Assembly (NCBI RefSeq): GCF_000518705.1
Contig: NZ_JAEC01000007.1
Span: 162,473 to 226,472, forward strand
DNA: 64,000 nucleotides
Source: Shewanella colwelliana ATCC 39565
GTDB taxonomy: Bacteria; Pseudomonadota; Gammaproteobacteria; Enterobacterales; Shewanellaceae
Direction of reading: 5' to 3'
Shown here: positions 48,233 to 57,998 of the stretch, in pieces
Position numbering within the stretch: position 1 is the stretch's first letter
Layout: each line of letters opens with the position of its first letter
Program-made: the position numbers and the translations under genes
Notes under the pieces: model-generated
Told to the model about the DNA's origin: nothing
Seen by the model: the letters and a program-made list of their open reading frames with translations, nothing else
Databases searched by the model: none

Positions 48233-49002
48233 TGGCATTTAAGAAAGATACCGTTGTGGGGACCATGATCTTCACTATTATCCTTTGCTTGTCTTGTTCT
48301 TTCATGATCACCGGGACAGCCGAGGTACTTAAAGAACGTAAGCTGGCGAAAAAACGTGATGAATTAAAACGTTACGTCTTGATGGCTGCAGATGTCGACA
48401 TCAGTGGTGACAAAGATTTTCGTCAGATTTTTGAAAAGTCAGTCACACCATTGTTAGTTGAGCTGGACACAGGTGTGGTTGATACCGAAGCCAACGTGCT
48501 CGACTTCGATGACCGCATGGCGGCGATTAATCCAGAGACATCAAGCAAGCCGAAAAAAGATACTGCGAAAATTCGTAGTCGTGCTGACAAGGCGCGTGCA
48601 TTTAAGGTGTTTGACGACAATGGCCAGCTCCATGCCGTGGTACTGCCTATTTACGGAAAAGGCTTATGGTCGATGATTTATGGTTATGTGGCGGTGAAGC
48701 CTGACTTTAATACCATCGAAAATGTGGTGTTTTATGAGCATGGTGAAACCCCTGGTATTGGCGATTTCCTTAACGATACCGAATGGACTGACAAGTTTAA
48801 AGGTAAGCAGCTATTTGATGAGAAAGGTAAAGTCTCATTCAAAGTGGTTAAAGGCGGCGCGAAAGCAGGCGATGTTCACGGGGTGGACGCGGTGAGCGGT
48901 GCAACCATGACAGGACGCGGCGTACAGCGTGCGGTGCAGTTCTGGTTTGGCAGCGAAGGTTTTGAAACCTTCCTACACAAGCTAAAAGCGTCGGAGGTTT
49001 AA
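48232..49002 (+). CDS. nqrC: Na+-translocating NADH:quinone reductase subunit C
   Basis: A single N-terminal helix ([20 protein letters not shown]) leads to a periplasmic FMN-binding domain. The covalent FMN site is the last Thr of [15 protein letters not shown], at about residue 223. The length of 256 is normal. ACGGAG at 48215-48220 precedes the ATG at a long spacing, so coupling to the upstream small ORF may help its initiation. Confidence 0.96.
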   Translation: MAFKKDTVVGTMIFTIILCLSCSFMITGTAEVLKERKLAKKRDELKRYVLMAADVDISGDKDFRQIFEKSVTPLLVELDTGVVDTEANVLDFDDRMAAINPETSSKPKKDTAKIRSRADKARAFKVFDDNGQLHAVVLPIYGKGLWSMIYGYVAVKPDFNTIENVVFYEHGETPGIGDFLNDTEWTDKFKGKQLFDEKGKVSFKVVKGGAKAGDVHGVDAVSGATMTGRGVQRAVQFWFGSEGFETFLHKLKASEV

Positions 49003-49003
49003 G

Positions 49004-49627
49004 ATGAGTAAAAGTATGACAGCGACTCGGGATATTTTGACCAGTCCTATTTTTGCTAACAACCCTGTTGCGATGCAGGTACTGGGTGTCTGTTCGGCGC
49101 TAGCGGTCAGTAACTCAATGCAAACAGCATTGGTGATGACATTAGCCGTGACGTTTGTATTGGTGTTCTCAAACCTGATCATCTCTACTATTCGTAACTT
49201 TATCCCTAACAGCGTGCGGATTATTGCGCAGATGACGGTTATCGCCTCATTGGTGATTATCGTCGACATGATTTTGCAAGACGTGGCCTATGAGCTATCG
49301 CGTCAGCTATCGGTTTTTGTTGGGTTGATTATCACCAACTGTATCATCATGGGCCGCGCCGAAGCGTATGCCATGAAGATGCCGCCGCACCTAGCTGTGG
49401 TCGATGCATTGGGTAATGCAATGGGGTATGGCGTGATCTTATTAGGGGTGGCTTTTGTCCGAGAACTACTTGGTAGCGGCACCCTGTTTGGCCATGAGAT
49501 TTTTGCCACGATTGAAAATGGCGGCTGGTATTTGGCTAACGAGATGTTTAAGTTGCCACCGAGCGCTTTCTTCTTGATTGGTTTGATGATTTGGGCCATC
49601 AACGTCATTCAGCGTAAGCGAGGGTAA
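49004..49627 (+). CDS. nqrD: Na+-translocating NADH:quinone reductase subunit D
   Basis: Six hydrophobic helices in 207 residues. The family pattern with a conserved Cys in a half-membrane helix is present ([20 protein letters not shown]), used by NqrD and NqrE to hold the intramembrane 2Fe-2S centre. [14 protein letters not shown] supplies the other Cys. It starts two bases after nqrC ends. Confidence 0.96.
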   Translation: MSKSMTATRDILTSPIFANNPVAMQVLGVCSALAVSNSMQTALVMTLAVTFVLVFSNLIISTIRNFIPNSVRIIAQMTVIASLVIIVDMILQDVAYELSRQLSVFVGLIITNCIIMGRAEAYAMKMPPHLAVVDALGNAMGYGVILLGVAFVRELLGSGTLFGHEIFATIENGGWYLANEMFKLPPSAFFLIGLMIWAINVIQRKRG

Positions 49628-49636
49628 GGAACGGAT

Positions 49637-50245
49637 ATGGAACACTATATTAATCTTTTTGTTCAAGCTGTCTTTATCGACAACATGGCGCTCTCCTTCT
49701 TTATGGGGATGTGTACCTTCCTTGCGGTATCGAAAAAGGTATCAACCTCATTTGGTCTAGGTATCGCCGTTATCGTGGTGATGATGTTAGCGGTACCGTT
49801 AAACCAGTTGATCTATGCCAACGTGTTAGCGCCTGGCGCGCTTGCCTGGGCTGGCTACCCTGAACTGGATCTGAGCTATCTACAGTTGATCACCTTTATT
49901 GGAGTGATTGCTGCCTTGGTACAGATTTTGGAAATGTTCTTAGATAAGTACATTCCGAGCCTCTACCAAAGCCTAGGTATCTTCTTGCCACTGTTAACCG
50001 TGAACTGCGCGATTTTTGCAGGGGTAATTTTCATGGCAAACCGTGACTATACCTTAGCCGAGTCAACCGTTTTTGCTGCGGGTTCTGGTTTAGGTTGGGC
50101 AATGGCAATTGTGATGCTGGCGGGTCTGCGTGAGCGAATGAAGTTTCATGCGATTCCGGCAGGGCTGCAAGGCGTAGGTATCACCTTTATAACTACGGGC
50201 TTGATGGCGTTAGGCTTTATGTCTTTCTCTGGGATTTCGTTTTAA
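49637..50245 (+). CDS. nqrE: Na+-translocating NADH:quinone reductase subunit E
   Basis: A 202-residue six-helix subunit. Cys-containing segments [15 protein letters not shown] and [17 protein letters not shown] correspond to those of NqrD and complete the membrane iron-sulfur site. AAGGAACGGA lies before ATG 49637. It follows nqrD by nine bases. Confidence 0.96.
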   Translation: MEHYINLFVQAVFIDNMALSFFMGMCTFLAVSKKVSTSFGLGIAVIVVMMLAVPLNQLIYANVLAPGALAWAGYPELDLSYLQLITFIGVIAALVQILEMFLDKYIPSLYQSLGIFLPLLTVNCAIFAGVIFMANRDYTLAESTVFAAGSGLGWAMAIVMLAGLRERMKFHAIPAGLQGVGITFITTGLMALGFMSFSGISF

Positions 50246-50296
50246 GTGGTGTGTTTTCCAACTTAATTCAGATGCATTAAAGAAAAGGGTTATTAG

Positions 50297-51514
50297 ATGG
50301 AAATGGCAATAGGCATAGGCATGTTCACCATAGTGGTGTGTGTGCTGGTTATGGTGATACTACTCGCCAAAAGCAAGTTGGTGATCAGTGGCGATGTCAC
50401 TATCGGCATCAACGATGATGCAGAAAAAAGCATTACCACTGGCGCTGGCGATAAGCTACTGGGCGCACTTGCAGGTAAAAATATCTTTATTCCATCGGCA
50501 TGTGGTGGTGGCGGTACTTGCGGTCAGTGCCGCGTGACAGTTAAATCTGGTGGGGGAGATATCCTGCCGACAGAGCTTGACCATATCACTAAAAAAGAGG
50601 CTAAAGAGGGCTGTCGTTTAGCCTGCCAAGTGGCGGTTAAAACTGACATGGAGCTTGAGATTGAAGAGGAGATCTTTGGCGTGAAGAAGTGGCAATGTGA
50701 GGTGATCTCTAACGATAACCAAGCCACCTTCATTAAAGAGTTACTCTTAAAACTACCAGAAGGCGAAGATGTTAAGTTTAAGGCCGGTGGTTATATTCAG
50801 ATTGAAGCACCTGCTCATGAGGTGAAATACAGTAATTTCGATATTCCTGCTGAGTATCGTGATGACTGGGAAAAGTATCAGTTGTTTGATTTAGTCTCAA
50901 CCTGCGATGAAGATGTACTGCGTGCTTACTCAATGGCAAACTATCCAGAAGAGAAAGGACTGATCATGCTGAACGTGCGTATCGCTACGCCGCCATCAGA
51001 AGGTCTACCACCTGGTAAAATGTCCTCGTATATCTTTAACCTTAAAGCGGGTGATAAGGTGACTATCTCAGGTCCATTTGGTGAGTTCTTCGTCAAAGAA
51101 ACCAATGCTGAAATGGTGTTTGTTGGTGGTGGTGCTGGTATGGCACCGATGCGCTCACATATCTTTAATCAGCTAAAGGGTGAGCAGACTAAACGTAAGA
51201 TGACCTTCTGGTACGGTGCACGTTCTCGCCGTGAGATCTTCTATAAAGAGGATTTCGATACCCTAGCTGCAGAGAATGACAATTTTGAATGGCATGTTGC
51301 CCTGTCAGATCCGCTCCCAGAAGATAATTGGGATGGCTACACAGGCTTTATTCATAATGTGCTTTATGAGAACTACTTGAAGAATCATAAAGCGCCAGAG
51401 GATTGTGAGTTCTACATGTGTGGCCCTCCAATCATGAACTCTTCAGTGATCAGCATGCTGGAAAGCCTAGGTGTTGAGCAAGAGAATATCTTACTCGATG
51501 ACTTTGGTGATTAG
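50297..51514 (+). CDS. nqrF: Na+-translocating NADH:quinone reductase subunit F
   Basis: One N-terminal helix ([18 protein letters not shown]) is followed by a ferredoxin domain with the 2Fe-2S ligands in [15 protein letters not shown] and C in GCRLACQV, then FAD-binding ([12 protein letters not shown], with R-x-Y-S) and NADH-binding ([14 protein letters not shown], and [11 protein letters not shown]). It takes in electrons from NADH. It ends the operon, and a strong terminator follows. The 51-base spacing from nqrE is the widest among the cognate subunits. Confidence 0.96.
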   Translation: MEMAIGIGMFTIVVCVLVMVILLAKSKLVISGDVTIGINDDAEKSITTGAGDKLLGALAGKNIFIPSACGGGGTCGQCRVTVKSGGGDILPTELDHITKKEAKEGCRLACQVAVKTDMELEIEEEIFGVKKWQCEVISNDNQATFIKELLLKLPEGEDVKFKAGGYIQIEAPAHEVKYSNFDIPAEYRDDWEKYQLFDLVSTCDEDVLRAYSMANYPEEKGLIMLNVRIATPPSEGLPPGKMSSYIFNLKAGDKVTISGPFGEFFVKETNAEMVFVGGGAGMAPMRSHIFNQLKGEQTKRKMTFWYGARSRREIFYKEDFDTLAAENDNFEWHVALSDPLPEDNWDGYTGFIHNVLYENYLKNHKAPEDCEFYMCGPPIMNSSVISMLESLGVEQENILLDDFGD

Positions 51515-51542
51515 ACTCAATTGAGTCACATCTAGCTCAATG

Positions 51543-51570
51543 AAAAAACGCAGCCAATGGCTGCGTTTTT
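51543..51570. terminator. Terminator after nqrF, shared with the convergent Sel1 gene
   Basis: AAAAAACGCAGCC (51543-51555), centre AAT, then GGCTGCGTTTTT (51559-51570). The A and T tracts on both sides allow action in both directions. Confidence 0.9.
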
Positions 51571-51574
51571 GTAT

Positions 51575-53641
51575 CTAAAGGTTTGTACTTTGATATTTTA
51601 AGGCGTTTTCATTACCGGCTTTTGCACTTTTGTTTATCCAGCTCTCGCCGAGCGTTCGGTTTTCAGTTGAGAGTAACCGTTTACCCAGTATAAATTGTGC
51701 TTCACTGTCATTGTTTTCGGCCGCATTTTTCAACCACTCTAATCCTTTAACATCATCGACAGGCACGCCTTCACCGTTTAAATATATTTCACTCAGGTTT
51801 AGCATCGCAGTCGTTGACCCCCAGTTTGCTGCTGAGATATAGCGTCCAATCGCTTGTTGAATATCTTGCTCTACACCTGTGCCTAAACGATACATTTCAC
51901 CCAAATTGTTTGCTGCAATAGAACTTTTTTTCTCGATGGCTATCTCAAAGTAGTGACGGGCTTTTTGGTAATCTTGTGTCACGTAATTGCCAAAAAAGTA
52001 TAAGTTTCCAATCATCTGGTCAGCATTTTGGTTTCGAATTAGAGAGAACTTTCGATATAAGCTTAAACCATGCTCAATGTTTTTGGGGACACCATTGCCG
52101 GTGAGATAGAGCTTAGCTAAACGGCTATAGGCAAACCCATTATTTTTTTCGATAGCCTTGTTGTACCAATCTATTGCCAGCGCGATATTGTGGTGAGGTT
52201 TACTGCCTGACTCATAAATAAGACCTAAGTAAGCTGCTGAATCTCCTTCTCCTTGAGCATAAGCTTTCTCGAAATAGCTAATGGCTTTATCAATGTCATG
52301 CTCGATGACTGGGCTTTTAAAGTAGATCTCCCCTAGATAGTGTGCTGAGCGGGAGCTCGAATTGTCTGCTTTTAATAGGTAAGGGAGTGCTGCTTGGTCA
52401 TCTTTTTCTGTACCTATCCCTAAATGGTAGGCTCTGCCAACGCTTCGATATGCTTTTTCATAACCTAAGTCGGCTGCTTGCGTGAAAAAGGTCAAAGCCT
52501 TTTCATGGTCTTGCTCTACTGCGTTGCCATCTCGATAGATTATACCTAAGTTATTCATTGCATTTGGGTTGTTAAGCGATGCCGCTTTATAAAAGAGTGC
52601 TAACCCCGTTTTCGTGTCTTTTTTGACTTGCTCGCCATAAAAAAAGATTGAGGCAATATTATTAATAGCTAGCGCATTTCCTTGCTTGGCTGCCAAAGTA
52701 TAAAGTTGTAGGGCAGTCTCAATGTTCTGGTTAATATATTCACCAGATTCGTAAAAAGTACCTAAATTGACTTGGGCATCAGCATCACCTAGCGTTGCTG
52801 TTTGATGGTAGAGTTCTATAGCAAACCCTTTATTTACAGGGACATTCCACCCGAAGTCATACATACTTGCTAAATAGCTGATTGCAGGGAGGTACGCTTG
52901 TTCAGCAGCTAAGTCTAGATAATGATGACCTAACTTAATGTCAATGTTTGTGCCTCTGCCTTCTAAGTACATATTGGCGAGATTATATTGCGCTCCTGGT
53001 TCACCACCCTCTGCAGCGAGTTTGTACCATTTAAATGCCTGTTCATTTTGTTGCAGTTCGAAATCATAGAGATAAGCTAAGCCTAAATAACAGGAAGCTT
53101 GCTGTTCATTTGCACCGCGTAAAAATGTCTGTTTGGCTTGTGTAAGATCTTTATGGCTTGGCTCATCTAAATAGATAAAACCGAGTTCACACGCTGCCAT
53201 GGAATAGTCTTGCGCTATTGCTTGTCGATAGTAGTCGATTGCTTGGTCGAGATTTTGTTCGACGAATTCACCTTCTCGATAGAAAGCCGCGAGATTTACG
53301 AAAGCTTGAGGATCATTTTGCTTAGCTGCGCGTTGATACCATTGGAAAGCGAGTTCATTATTCTCAGTGGTACCCAGCGCGCCTACATCATATATCAGCC
53401 CTAGCTCACTTTGGGCTCTAGGATGTCCTTCATTAGCTGCTTGTTGATATAGTTCGAGGGCTTGCTGTGGCATGTTATTGTTGTAGTAATCTTCCGCTAG
53501 CAATAGCTTTTCTTGACTTGTCATAGCAAGTCGTTCTGTTGAGGGTGTGTTTAGATCAATATGGGAATTTTTATTTTCGTTTGTAGATGTACAAGCGGCC
53601 AAAAGGCTTATGCATACGAGCAGTGGGATCGGGCGATACAT
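51575..53641 (-). CDS. Sel1-repeat lipoprotein
   Basis: A lipobox (LLAAC, Cys about residue 16) follows a short signal. The remaining ~650 residues are about 17 Sel1-like repeats of 36 residues, each with the A-x-x-x-L-G-x-x-Y-x-x-G pattern and an A-x-x-W/Y-Y-x-x-A-A pattern (for example ALELYQQAANEGHPRAQSEL). Such solenoids bind other proteins. It is probably held in a membrane facing the periplasm. It stands alone; partner unknown. Confidence 0.9.
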   Translation of the reverse strand: MYRPIPLLVCISLLAACTSTNENKNSHIDLNTPSTERLAMTSQEKLLLAEDYYNNNMPQQALELYQQAANEGHPRAQSELGLIYDVGALGTTENNELAFQWYQRAAKQNDPQAFVNLAAFYREGEFVEQNLDQAIDYYRQAIAQDYSMAACELGFIYLDEPSHKDLTQAKQTFLRGANEQQASCYLGLAYLYDFELQQNEQAFKWYKLAAEGGEPGAQYNLANMYLEGRGTNIDIKLGHHYLDLAAEQAYLPAISYLASMYDFGWNVPVNKGFAIELYHQTATLGDADAQVNLGTFYESGEYINQNIETALQLYTLAAKQGNALAINNIASIFFYGEQVKKDTKTGLALFYKAASLNNPNAMNNLGIIYRDGNAVEQDHEKALTFFTQAADLGYEKAYRSVGRAYHLGIGTEKDDQAALPYLLKADNSSSRSAHYLGEIYFKSPVIEHDIDKAISYFEKAYAQGEGDSAAYLGLIYESGSKPHHNIALAIDWYNKAIEKNNGFAYSRLAKLYLTGNGVPKNIEHGLSLYRKFSLIRNQNADQMIGNLYFFGNYVTQDYQKARHYFEIAIEKKSSIAANNLGEMYRLGTGVEQDIQQAIGRYISAANWGSTTAMLNLSEIYLNGEGVPVDDVKGLEWLKNAAENNDSEAQFILGKRLLSTENRTLGESWINKSAKAGNENALKYQSTNL

Positions 53642-53846
53642 ACTATTCCTTTAACATAGTTGTAAAACTTTCCAATCATATCGTTTTGGTCTTAAAGAAT
53701 AAATGCTTACCTATCAAAGCAATATTTAATTTTTGTCTTTCATTTGTTATGACCACTTATGCTTGATCCATGTCATGGAGCTTAGAAAGCGTGCGCTTTA
53801 TAGTGGATTGTTACTTAAAGGTTAAAAAAAACTAACAGCGACCATT

Positions 53847-54539
53847 ATGACTCTACCCATTAGCCAAGTTAATCTTGCGGCGCAGTGCCAGCCACCATTA
53901 AATACCTACACGATTTCCGTGCGAGGTAAGCCCGATCATCAATCTGTGATGAAGTTTCTCAGACAAAACTTTGGTTCAGTGCCACTTAAACAAGTTGAGA
54001 GTGTATTTGGTTTTGTGGAGCGGTCGACCCTTTACGGGGGGCGGTTTTATCTGATGCGTCAGCTGTCCGACCGAGATGTAGGGCAACTGCGCGACAATGG
54101 GTTAGGTTTACGTATTCCACTGACCAATCATTTTGCCACCAAGGCTGAGTTTGAAGACAACCGTGGCCTATTAGCAAAATATCACCATCGCCGAAACTCC
54201 ATCATCTGTACCAATGATGATTTAGCATACTGGATAAAACAGGAGTTTCCTGACTACGATATCGAGGCCAGTGTGATTAAGAACCTGACTAAAGCGGAGC
54301 AGATTGAAGAAGCATTGGCTCTCTACGACACCGTGGTATTGCCCATGGTGCTCAATGATGATGACGAGTTACTCACTCATCTTAAGCAAAAAGATAGAAT
54401 ACGCCTGTTTGCTAATGCGGGGTGCGCGTATACCTGCCCAGCTAAGATCTGCTACAAATCAATCTCCAAGTTGAACAAAGGTGAGGGGGGGAGTTTAAGT
54501 GTTCGCAAGATCTCAAAGTGCGTGAGATGCAAGGAATGA
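53847..54539 (+). CDS. Uncharacterised protein, possibly U32/TIM-barrel-like
   Basis: The 230-residue protein has no signal peptide. Its middle reads LGLRIPLTNHFATKAEF, and later ASVIKNLTKAEQIEEALALY and IRLFANAGCAYTCPAKICYK, in which a four-Cys set (C-x-x-x-C, C, and a C-terminal KCVRCKE) could bind a metal or iron-sulfur centre. The N-then-Cys-rich layout recalls parts of U32 peptidase-like TIM barrels, but the match is faint. The ATG at 53847 is used. It stands alone. Function unknown. Confidence 0.6.
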   Translation: MTLPISQVNLAAQCQPPLNTYTISVRGKPDHQSVMKFLRQNFGSVPLKQVESVFGFVERSTLYGGRFYLMRQLSDRDVGQLRDNGLGLRIPLTNHFATKAEFEDNRGLLAKYHHRRNSIICTNDDLAYWIKQEFPDYDIEASVIKNLTKAEQIEEALALYDTVVLPMVLNDDDELLTHLKQKDRIRLFANAGCAYTCPAKICYKSISKLNKGEGGSLSVRKISKCVRCKE

Positions 54540-54713
54540 TAGATTTTGATATAGCTAGGCTCAGTGGTTTGGGGTTCCATAAGTTTAAATTACTGCGGGC
54601 GAGGGCGGGTCAGCAGACTGGCTATTAACCATGATGTGCAATGGCCCTAATTGGGGAGCGAGCCGCGTACTGCCATAATGGACCCGCTAAATGTTAAGCT
54701 AGTTTTTGGGAAG

Positions 54714-55070
54714 CTATTTACCTAAGATCTCACTTCTTAATGAGTAGGCCGCCATTAAGAGTTCCTGCTGCTCCTGTTGGCCGACATCATGTTTGTCGAG
54801 TACTGCTAAAATATCATCAATCACCGCCATATACTCTCGCTCGTTGATATTCATGCCTTTGTGGGTATCACTCATGTTTTTGCCTTTGTACTCCTGCGGT
54901 CCACCCGTTGCCATACAAAGAAATTCAGTGACGCGTCTGACGACTTTGCTTCGGTCTGAATCAATATAACGGCTTGCAATGGTTGGGTTAGCGGCGTGGG
55001 TATCAAAAATGTCAGCTGCCATGCTGGCAATTTGGGGTTCGCCGCCTAGGCGTTCATAAAGGCTAGTCAT
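54714..55070 (-). CDS. Group I truncated haemoglobin
   Basis: The N-terminus [20 protein letters not shown] and the block [27 protein letters not shown] (proximal and distal region, with the Tyr-rich B helix replaced by FDTH) fit TrHbI. The proximal His lies in the [10 protein letters not shown] stretch. It is 118 residues long, as usual. These proteins bind oxygen or nitric oxide. AGGAGATAAG-like sequence precedes the ATG on the minus strand. Confidence 0.88.
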   Translation of the reverse strand: MTSLYERLGGEPQIASMAADIFDTHAANPTIASRYIDSDRSKVVRRVTEFLCMATGGPQEYKGKNMSDTHKGMNINEREYMAVIDDILAVLDKHDVGQQEQQELLMAAYSLRSEILGK

Positions 55071-55487
55071 TATCTTATCTCCTATTGATGCTTACGCTGT
55101 ACCTGTTTGACTCATTAAGTGTAGTGCCTACAGGTTATTTAATGGTGGGGGCAGTGCTTGAACAGAGGTGAGTCGTCAAAGGATTTGTAAGCGGATAATT
55201 CTTTGTTCATTAAAGGAATTAAAATCGTTATCGGCCAACCATCCTAGTCTTAAAAAGCAGCAATATGGCATTGACCACGCTTTGTTTTAGCTGAGATTCT
55301 ATTATTAACGTCAGCCCGCTATTTACATTCTGTTTACATTTGGGGTTTACATCATTCAAAAGTTACGTATATTGTATAAAGAATACTTTATCGGTTTGGT
55401 AATGTTGTTATTCAAAAAGGGTGAGATCGCAGGAGGGCGATTAACCGCCCACGTACCCTGAAACGAATAATTAGAGAGATATATAAT
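55071..55487. other. Regulatory region with TTTACAT repeats upstream of the M43 protease
   Basis: These 417 bases hold three direct repeats of TTTACAT at 55322-55328, 55333-55339 and 55346-55352, spaced 11 and 13 bases apart. An inverted repeat ATAAAG-AATA-CTTTAT lies at 55376-55391, and GGGCG/CGCCC around 55436-55450. The repeats look like an operator for an OmpR/PhoP-type regulator. No ORF is supported. Confidence 0.4.
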
Positions 55488-56555
55488 ATGATTAGTAAAC
55501 TAAGCCTTTCGATCTTAGCCGCACTCATGGCTACCTCTAGCGCAGTTGAGGCGAAGCAGCCTGAATTTGCTGCTAACCATTGTAAAGCCGCAGAGACCAA
55601 TGCTCAGCATTATCGTAATTTTCCCGCTGCACTGACCGAAGCCAAAGCGCGTCATGCTAAGCTCAAAGATGCTAATCAAGCCCAAGCTAAGCCTGGTAGT
55701 GGTGACCTGGTATCAGATGGCACAACGCCTGATGCGTTAGCGATTATTGACAATCCAACTTTTATTATTCCTGTGGTTTTCCACGTTTATGGTACGGTAC
55801 ACAATGGTGATACGGTTAACGATGCCGTGATCATTGATGCACTGAACAAGACGAATGAAGATTTTCAAGGCCGTACTGCGGACTTTGCCGATATTGACCC
55901 TGAGTTTGAAAACGTAAAAGACGCACTTAATATTGAGTTCCGCTTAGTCAGCATAGATCCAAATGGTAATCCAACCTCTGGTATTATTTACCATCCCGAA
56001 TCCTCTGGGGCTGGTAACTATTCTAGCTCTGATGTAAAACGCGATCATTGGGATAACTACAAGTACATGAATGTGTATATCCAAAATGATCTCTATGCCG
56101 ATGGCGTAACTAATAACTCAGGCGTCGCTTGGTACCCTGACTCAGGCATGTCTGATGAAGGCTTGGCACGTGTGGCATATAATGGGGCCTACCTTGGTAC
56201 CAATACTGATGAAAACTTTCGTTCTGTGCTGACCCATGAGTTTGGTCATTTCCTCGATCTAATTCATACCTTCGAAGGAGGCTGTAAGCGTGGCTTTGAA
56301 CGTCGCTGTGCGATAACGGGTGATGAGAACTGTGATACGCCACAGCAAAATAGCTGGCAAATGAACCCTGGTGACGGTGGTATTCTCAACTGTATGGGAC
56401 AGACCATTAACTGGCAGAACTTTATGGCCTACTCAGATCAATATGCCAACTTTACCCAAGATCAAGTTGCTCGTATGCAGAACGGTCTCAATAGCGGGGC
56501 GCGAGTGACGCTTTGGTCTGCATCCAACTTAGCGGCAACGGGTGTAGCTAATTAA
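55488..56555 (+). CDS. Secreted M43-family (cytophagalysin-type) zinc metalloprotease
   Basis: A signal peptide (LSLSILAALMATSSAVEA) starts the 355-residue protein. The zinc site is HEFGHFLDLIH at about residues 249-259, of the form H-E-x-x-H-x-x-x-x-x-H typical of M43 (metzincin-like). FVMAYSD-type QNFMAYSDQYANFTQDQV is the Met-turn and following helix. Cys pairs CKRGFERRC and CDTP are typical. The propeptide spans about 20-75. It is exported, and should digest protein or peptide outside the cell. Confidence 0.9.
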   Translation: MISKLSLSILAALMATSSAVEAKQPEFAANHCKAAETNAQHYRNFPAALTEAKARHAKLKDANQAQAKPGSGDLVSDGTTPDALAIIDNPTFIIPVVFHVYGTVHNGDTVNDAVIIDALNKTNEDFQGRTADFADIDPEFENVKDALNIEFRLVSIDPNGNPTSGIIYHPESSGAGNYSSSDVKRDHWDNYKYMNVYIQNDLYADGVTNNSGVAWYPDSGMSDEGLARVAYNGAYLGTNTDENFRSVLTHEFGHFLDLIHTFEGGCKRGFERRCAITGDENCDTPQQNSWQMNPGDGGILNCMGQTINWQNFMAYSDQYANFTQDQVARMQNGLNSGARVTLWSASNLAATGVAN

Positions 56556-56606
56556 TCCTGATTAATCACACATCGGCCATGCTGGTGGTTTAATCGGTGG
56601 TCCAAT

Positions 56607-56636
56607 AAAAAACGCAGCCAATGGCTGCGTTTCTTT
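56607..56636. terminator. Terminator after the M43 protease gene
   Basis: AAAAAACGCAGCC, centre AAT, GGCTGCGTTTCTTT. It has the same core as the nqrF terminator at 51543. Confidence 0.88.
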
Positions 56637-56653
56637 ATCTTAAGCGGGCGCCG

Positions 56654-57004
56654 TTAAAGAAAAACGGGAGCGTCGTAGTCATAACCCTCGTCTGTATAAG
56701 CGGTAACAATCGCATCGTCAACTAAGCCGTCAGCGGCAGCAACTTGGGTGTCAAAAAAGTGCTGTATCTGTTTACGGCGTCCATGGGCCGCCCAACTCTC
56801 ACCGTCATTCCAGATCTCATTAAACACGATAGGGTAGTCGGTACGTGTGGCACTTGGGTGGTCAATTTGACGAGTCAAAATGTACTGAATGCAACCCTGC
56901 TCTCGCAGTGCGTCGGGCTCTAAAGCTTTAAGTACTTCAAACAGTTGCGCTTCTTTACCTGCTTTGGGACGAAATTGAGCAATAACAAAAACACGTGATG
57001 ACAT
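56654..57004 (-). CDS. Antibiotic biosynthesis monooxygenase (ABM)-family quinol monooxygenase-like protein
   Basis: An ABM ferredoxin-like fold: VFVIAQFRPKAGKEAQLFEVL, then FNEIWNDGESWAAHG and RKQIQHFF. It is a small protein of 116 residues. Members such as YgiN oxidise quinols without a cofactor. I start at ATG 57004 (MSSRVFV) with AAGG before it; the frame is open to 57058. It diverges from a Crp/Fnr-type regulator gene. Confidence 0.85.
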   Translation of the reverse strand: MSSRVFVIAQFRPKAGKEAQLFEVLKALEPDALREQGCIQYILTRQIDHPSATRTDYPIVFNEIWNDGESWAAHGRRKQIQHFFDTQVAAADGLVDDAIVTAYTDEGYDYDAPVFL

Positions 57005-57154
57005 AGCGTGGCCTTTTCTTTGGTAAAAGCGAGATTGTAAGCCAAGAGTGTAAACCAAGATGGGTCAGCGCTCTAGGGTTGATATATTGGTCATCGATAC
57101 AAGTAATGATAGAGTTCAAACTTTAATGCAGCGATTCCCTCAAGGGCCTAAGGA

Positions 57155-57748
57155 ATGACGTTAGTGTGTCAATTAGAGGATTTTAAGCGCTATCTAAAAC
57201 AGAACGGGCTAGACGACAGCTTAATGGCAACGGTTACAGGGCAGGCGAAGCCGCTGCGACTGGTTGCTGACGAGGTACTGTTACATCAAGGGCGTCGCCA
57301 AGAGTTTGCCTATTTTATTAGTGAAGGTTTGCTTAAGGCCTGTCACTACAATGACAAAGGTGCCCCCTTGGTCAAGGAGTATTATTTTGAACAGGAGTTA
57401 TGCTTTTTATATGGCAGTTGGTTAACAGGCGAGCTTGCGCAGTATCAGATTGAGGTGATGCAAGAAGCCAATGTTGTCAGGCTTCCATTAGCGCTGCTTG
57501 ATGATCCCCGTTTGCACAAGGTTAAAATCAGCTTACTGAGTCAACAACTGATCTACAAAGAGCAAAAAGAAGCCTTTTTGTTACTGCATACGCCTGAGCA
57601 GCGCTATCTCCACTTGCTTGAACATAGGCCGATATGGCTTGATAGATTGAATAATCAGCAACTGGCTTATTATATCGGGATTAGCCCTGTGAGCTTGTCT
57701 CGACTAAAAGCGCGGCTTGCTGGCGAATCTAATGTCGCCGTCTGCTAG
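57155..57748 (+). CDS. Crp/Fnr-family transcriptional regulator
   Basis: The cyclic-nucleotide-binding-like beta roll is at about residues 25-115 (LLHQGRRQEFAYFISEGLLK). The C-terminal HTH is QQLAYYIGISPVSLSRLKARL, at about 168-188. The short 197-residue form is common among Bacteroidetes-like Crp homologues in marine bacteria. There is no Cys cluster for iron-sulfur, so it does not sense oxygen as FNR does. It diverges from the ABM gene and may regulate it. Confidence 0.85.
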   Translation: MTLVCQLEDFKRYLKQNGLDDSLMATVTGQAKPLRLVADEVLLHQGRRQEFAYFISEGLLKACHYNDKGAPLVKEYYFEQELCFLYGSWLTGELAQYQIEVMQEANVVRLPLALLDDPRLHKVKISLLSQQLIYKEQKEAFLLLHTPEQRYLHLLEHRPIWLDRLNNQQLAYYIGISPVSLSRLKARLAGESNVAVC

Positions 57749-57998
57749 CTAATACGCCTGCACCGTTATTGTCTTTGTTCTGTAACCAATATTGGCGGGA
57801 GGTTTGCTATCAGCGGCGATGTTTTATCACTCAACTTCATCTCAATCGTTACCGTTGAACTATTTACTGTTAAAACCGGGCGTAGCCTGTCGTTATTAAC
57901 TTAAGTTAATGCTTAGACTTGGTGTAATAATCATACTTTGACCACTTCTTTTACCATTGTCTCAACTGAGTTAGGGCGATGTTTTCAACAGGTGGTTT

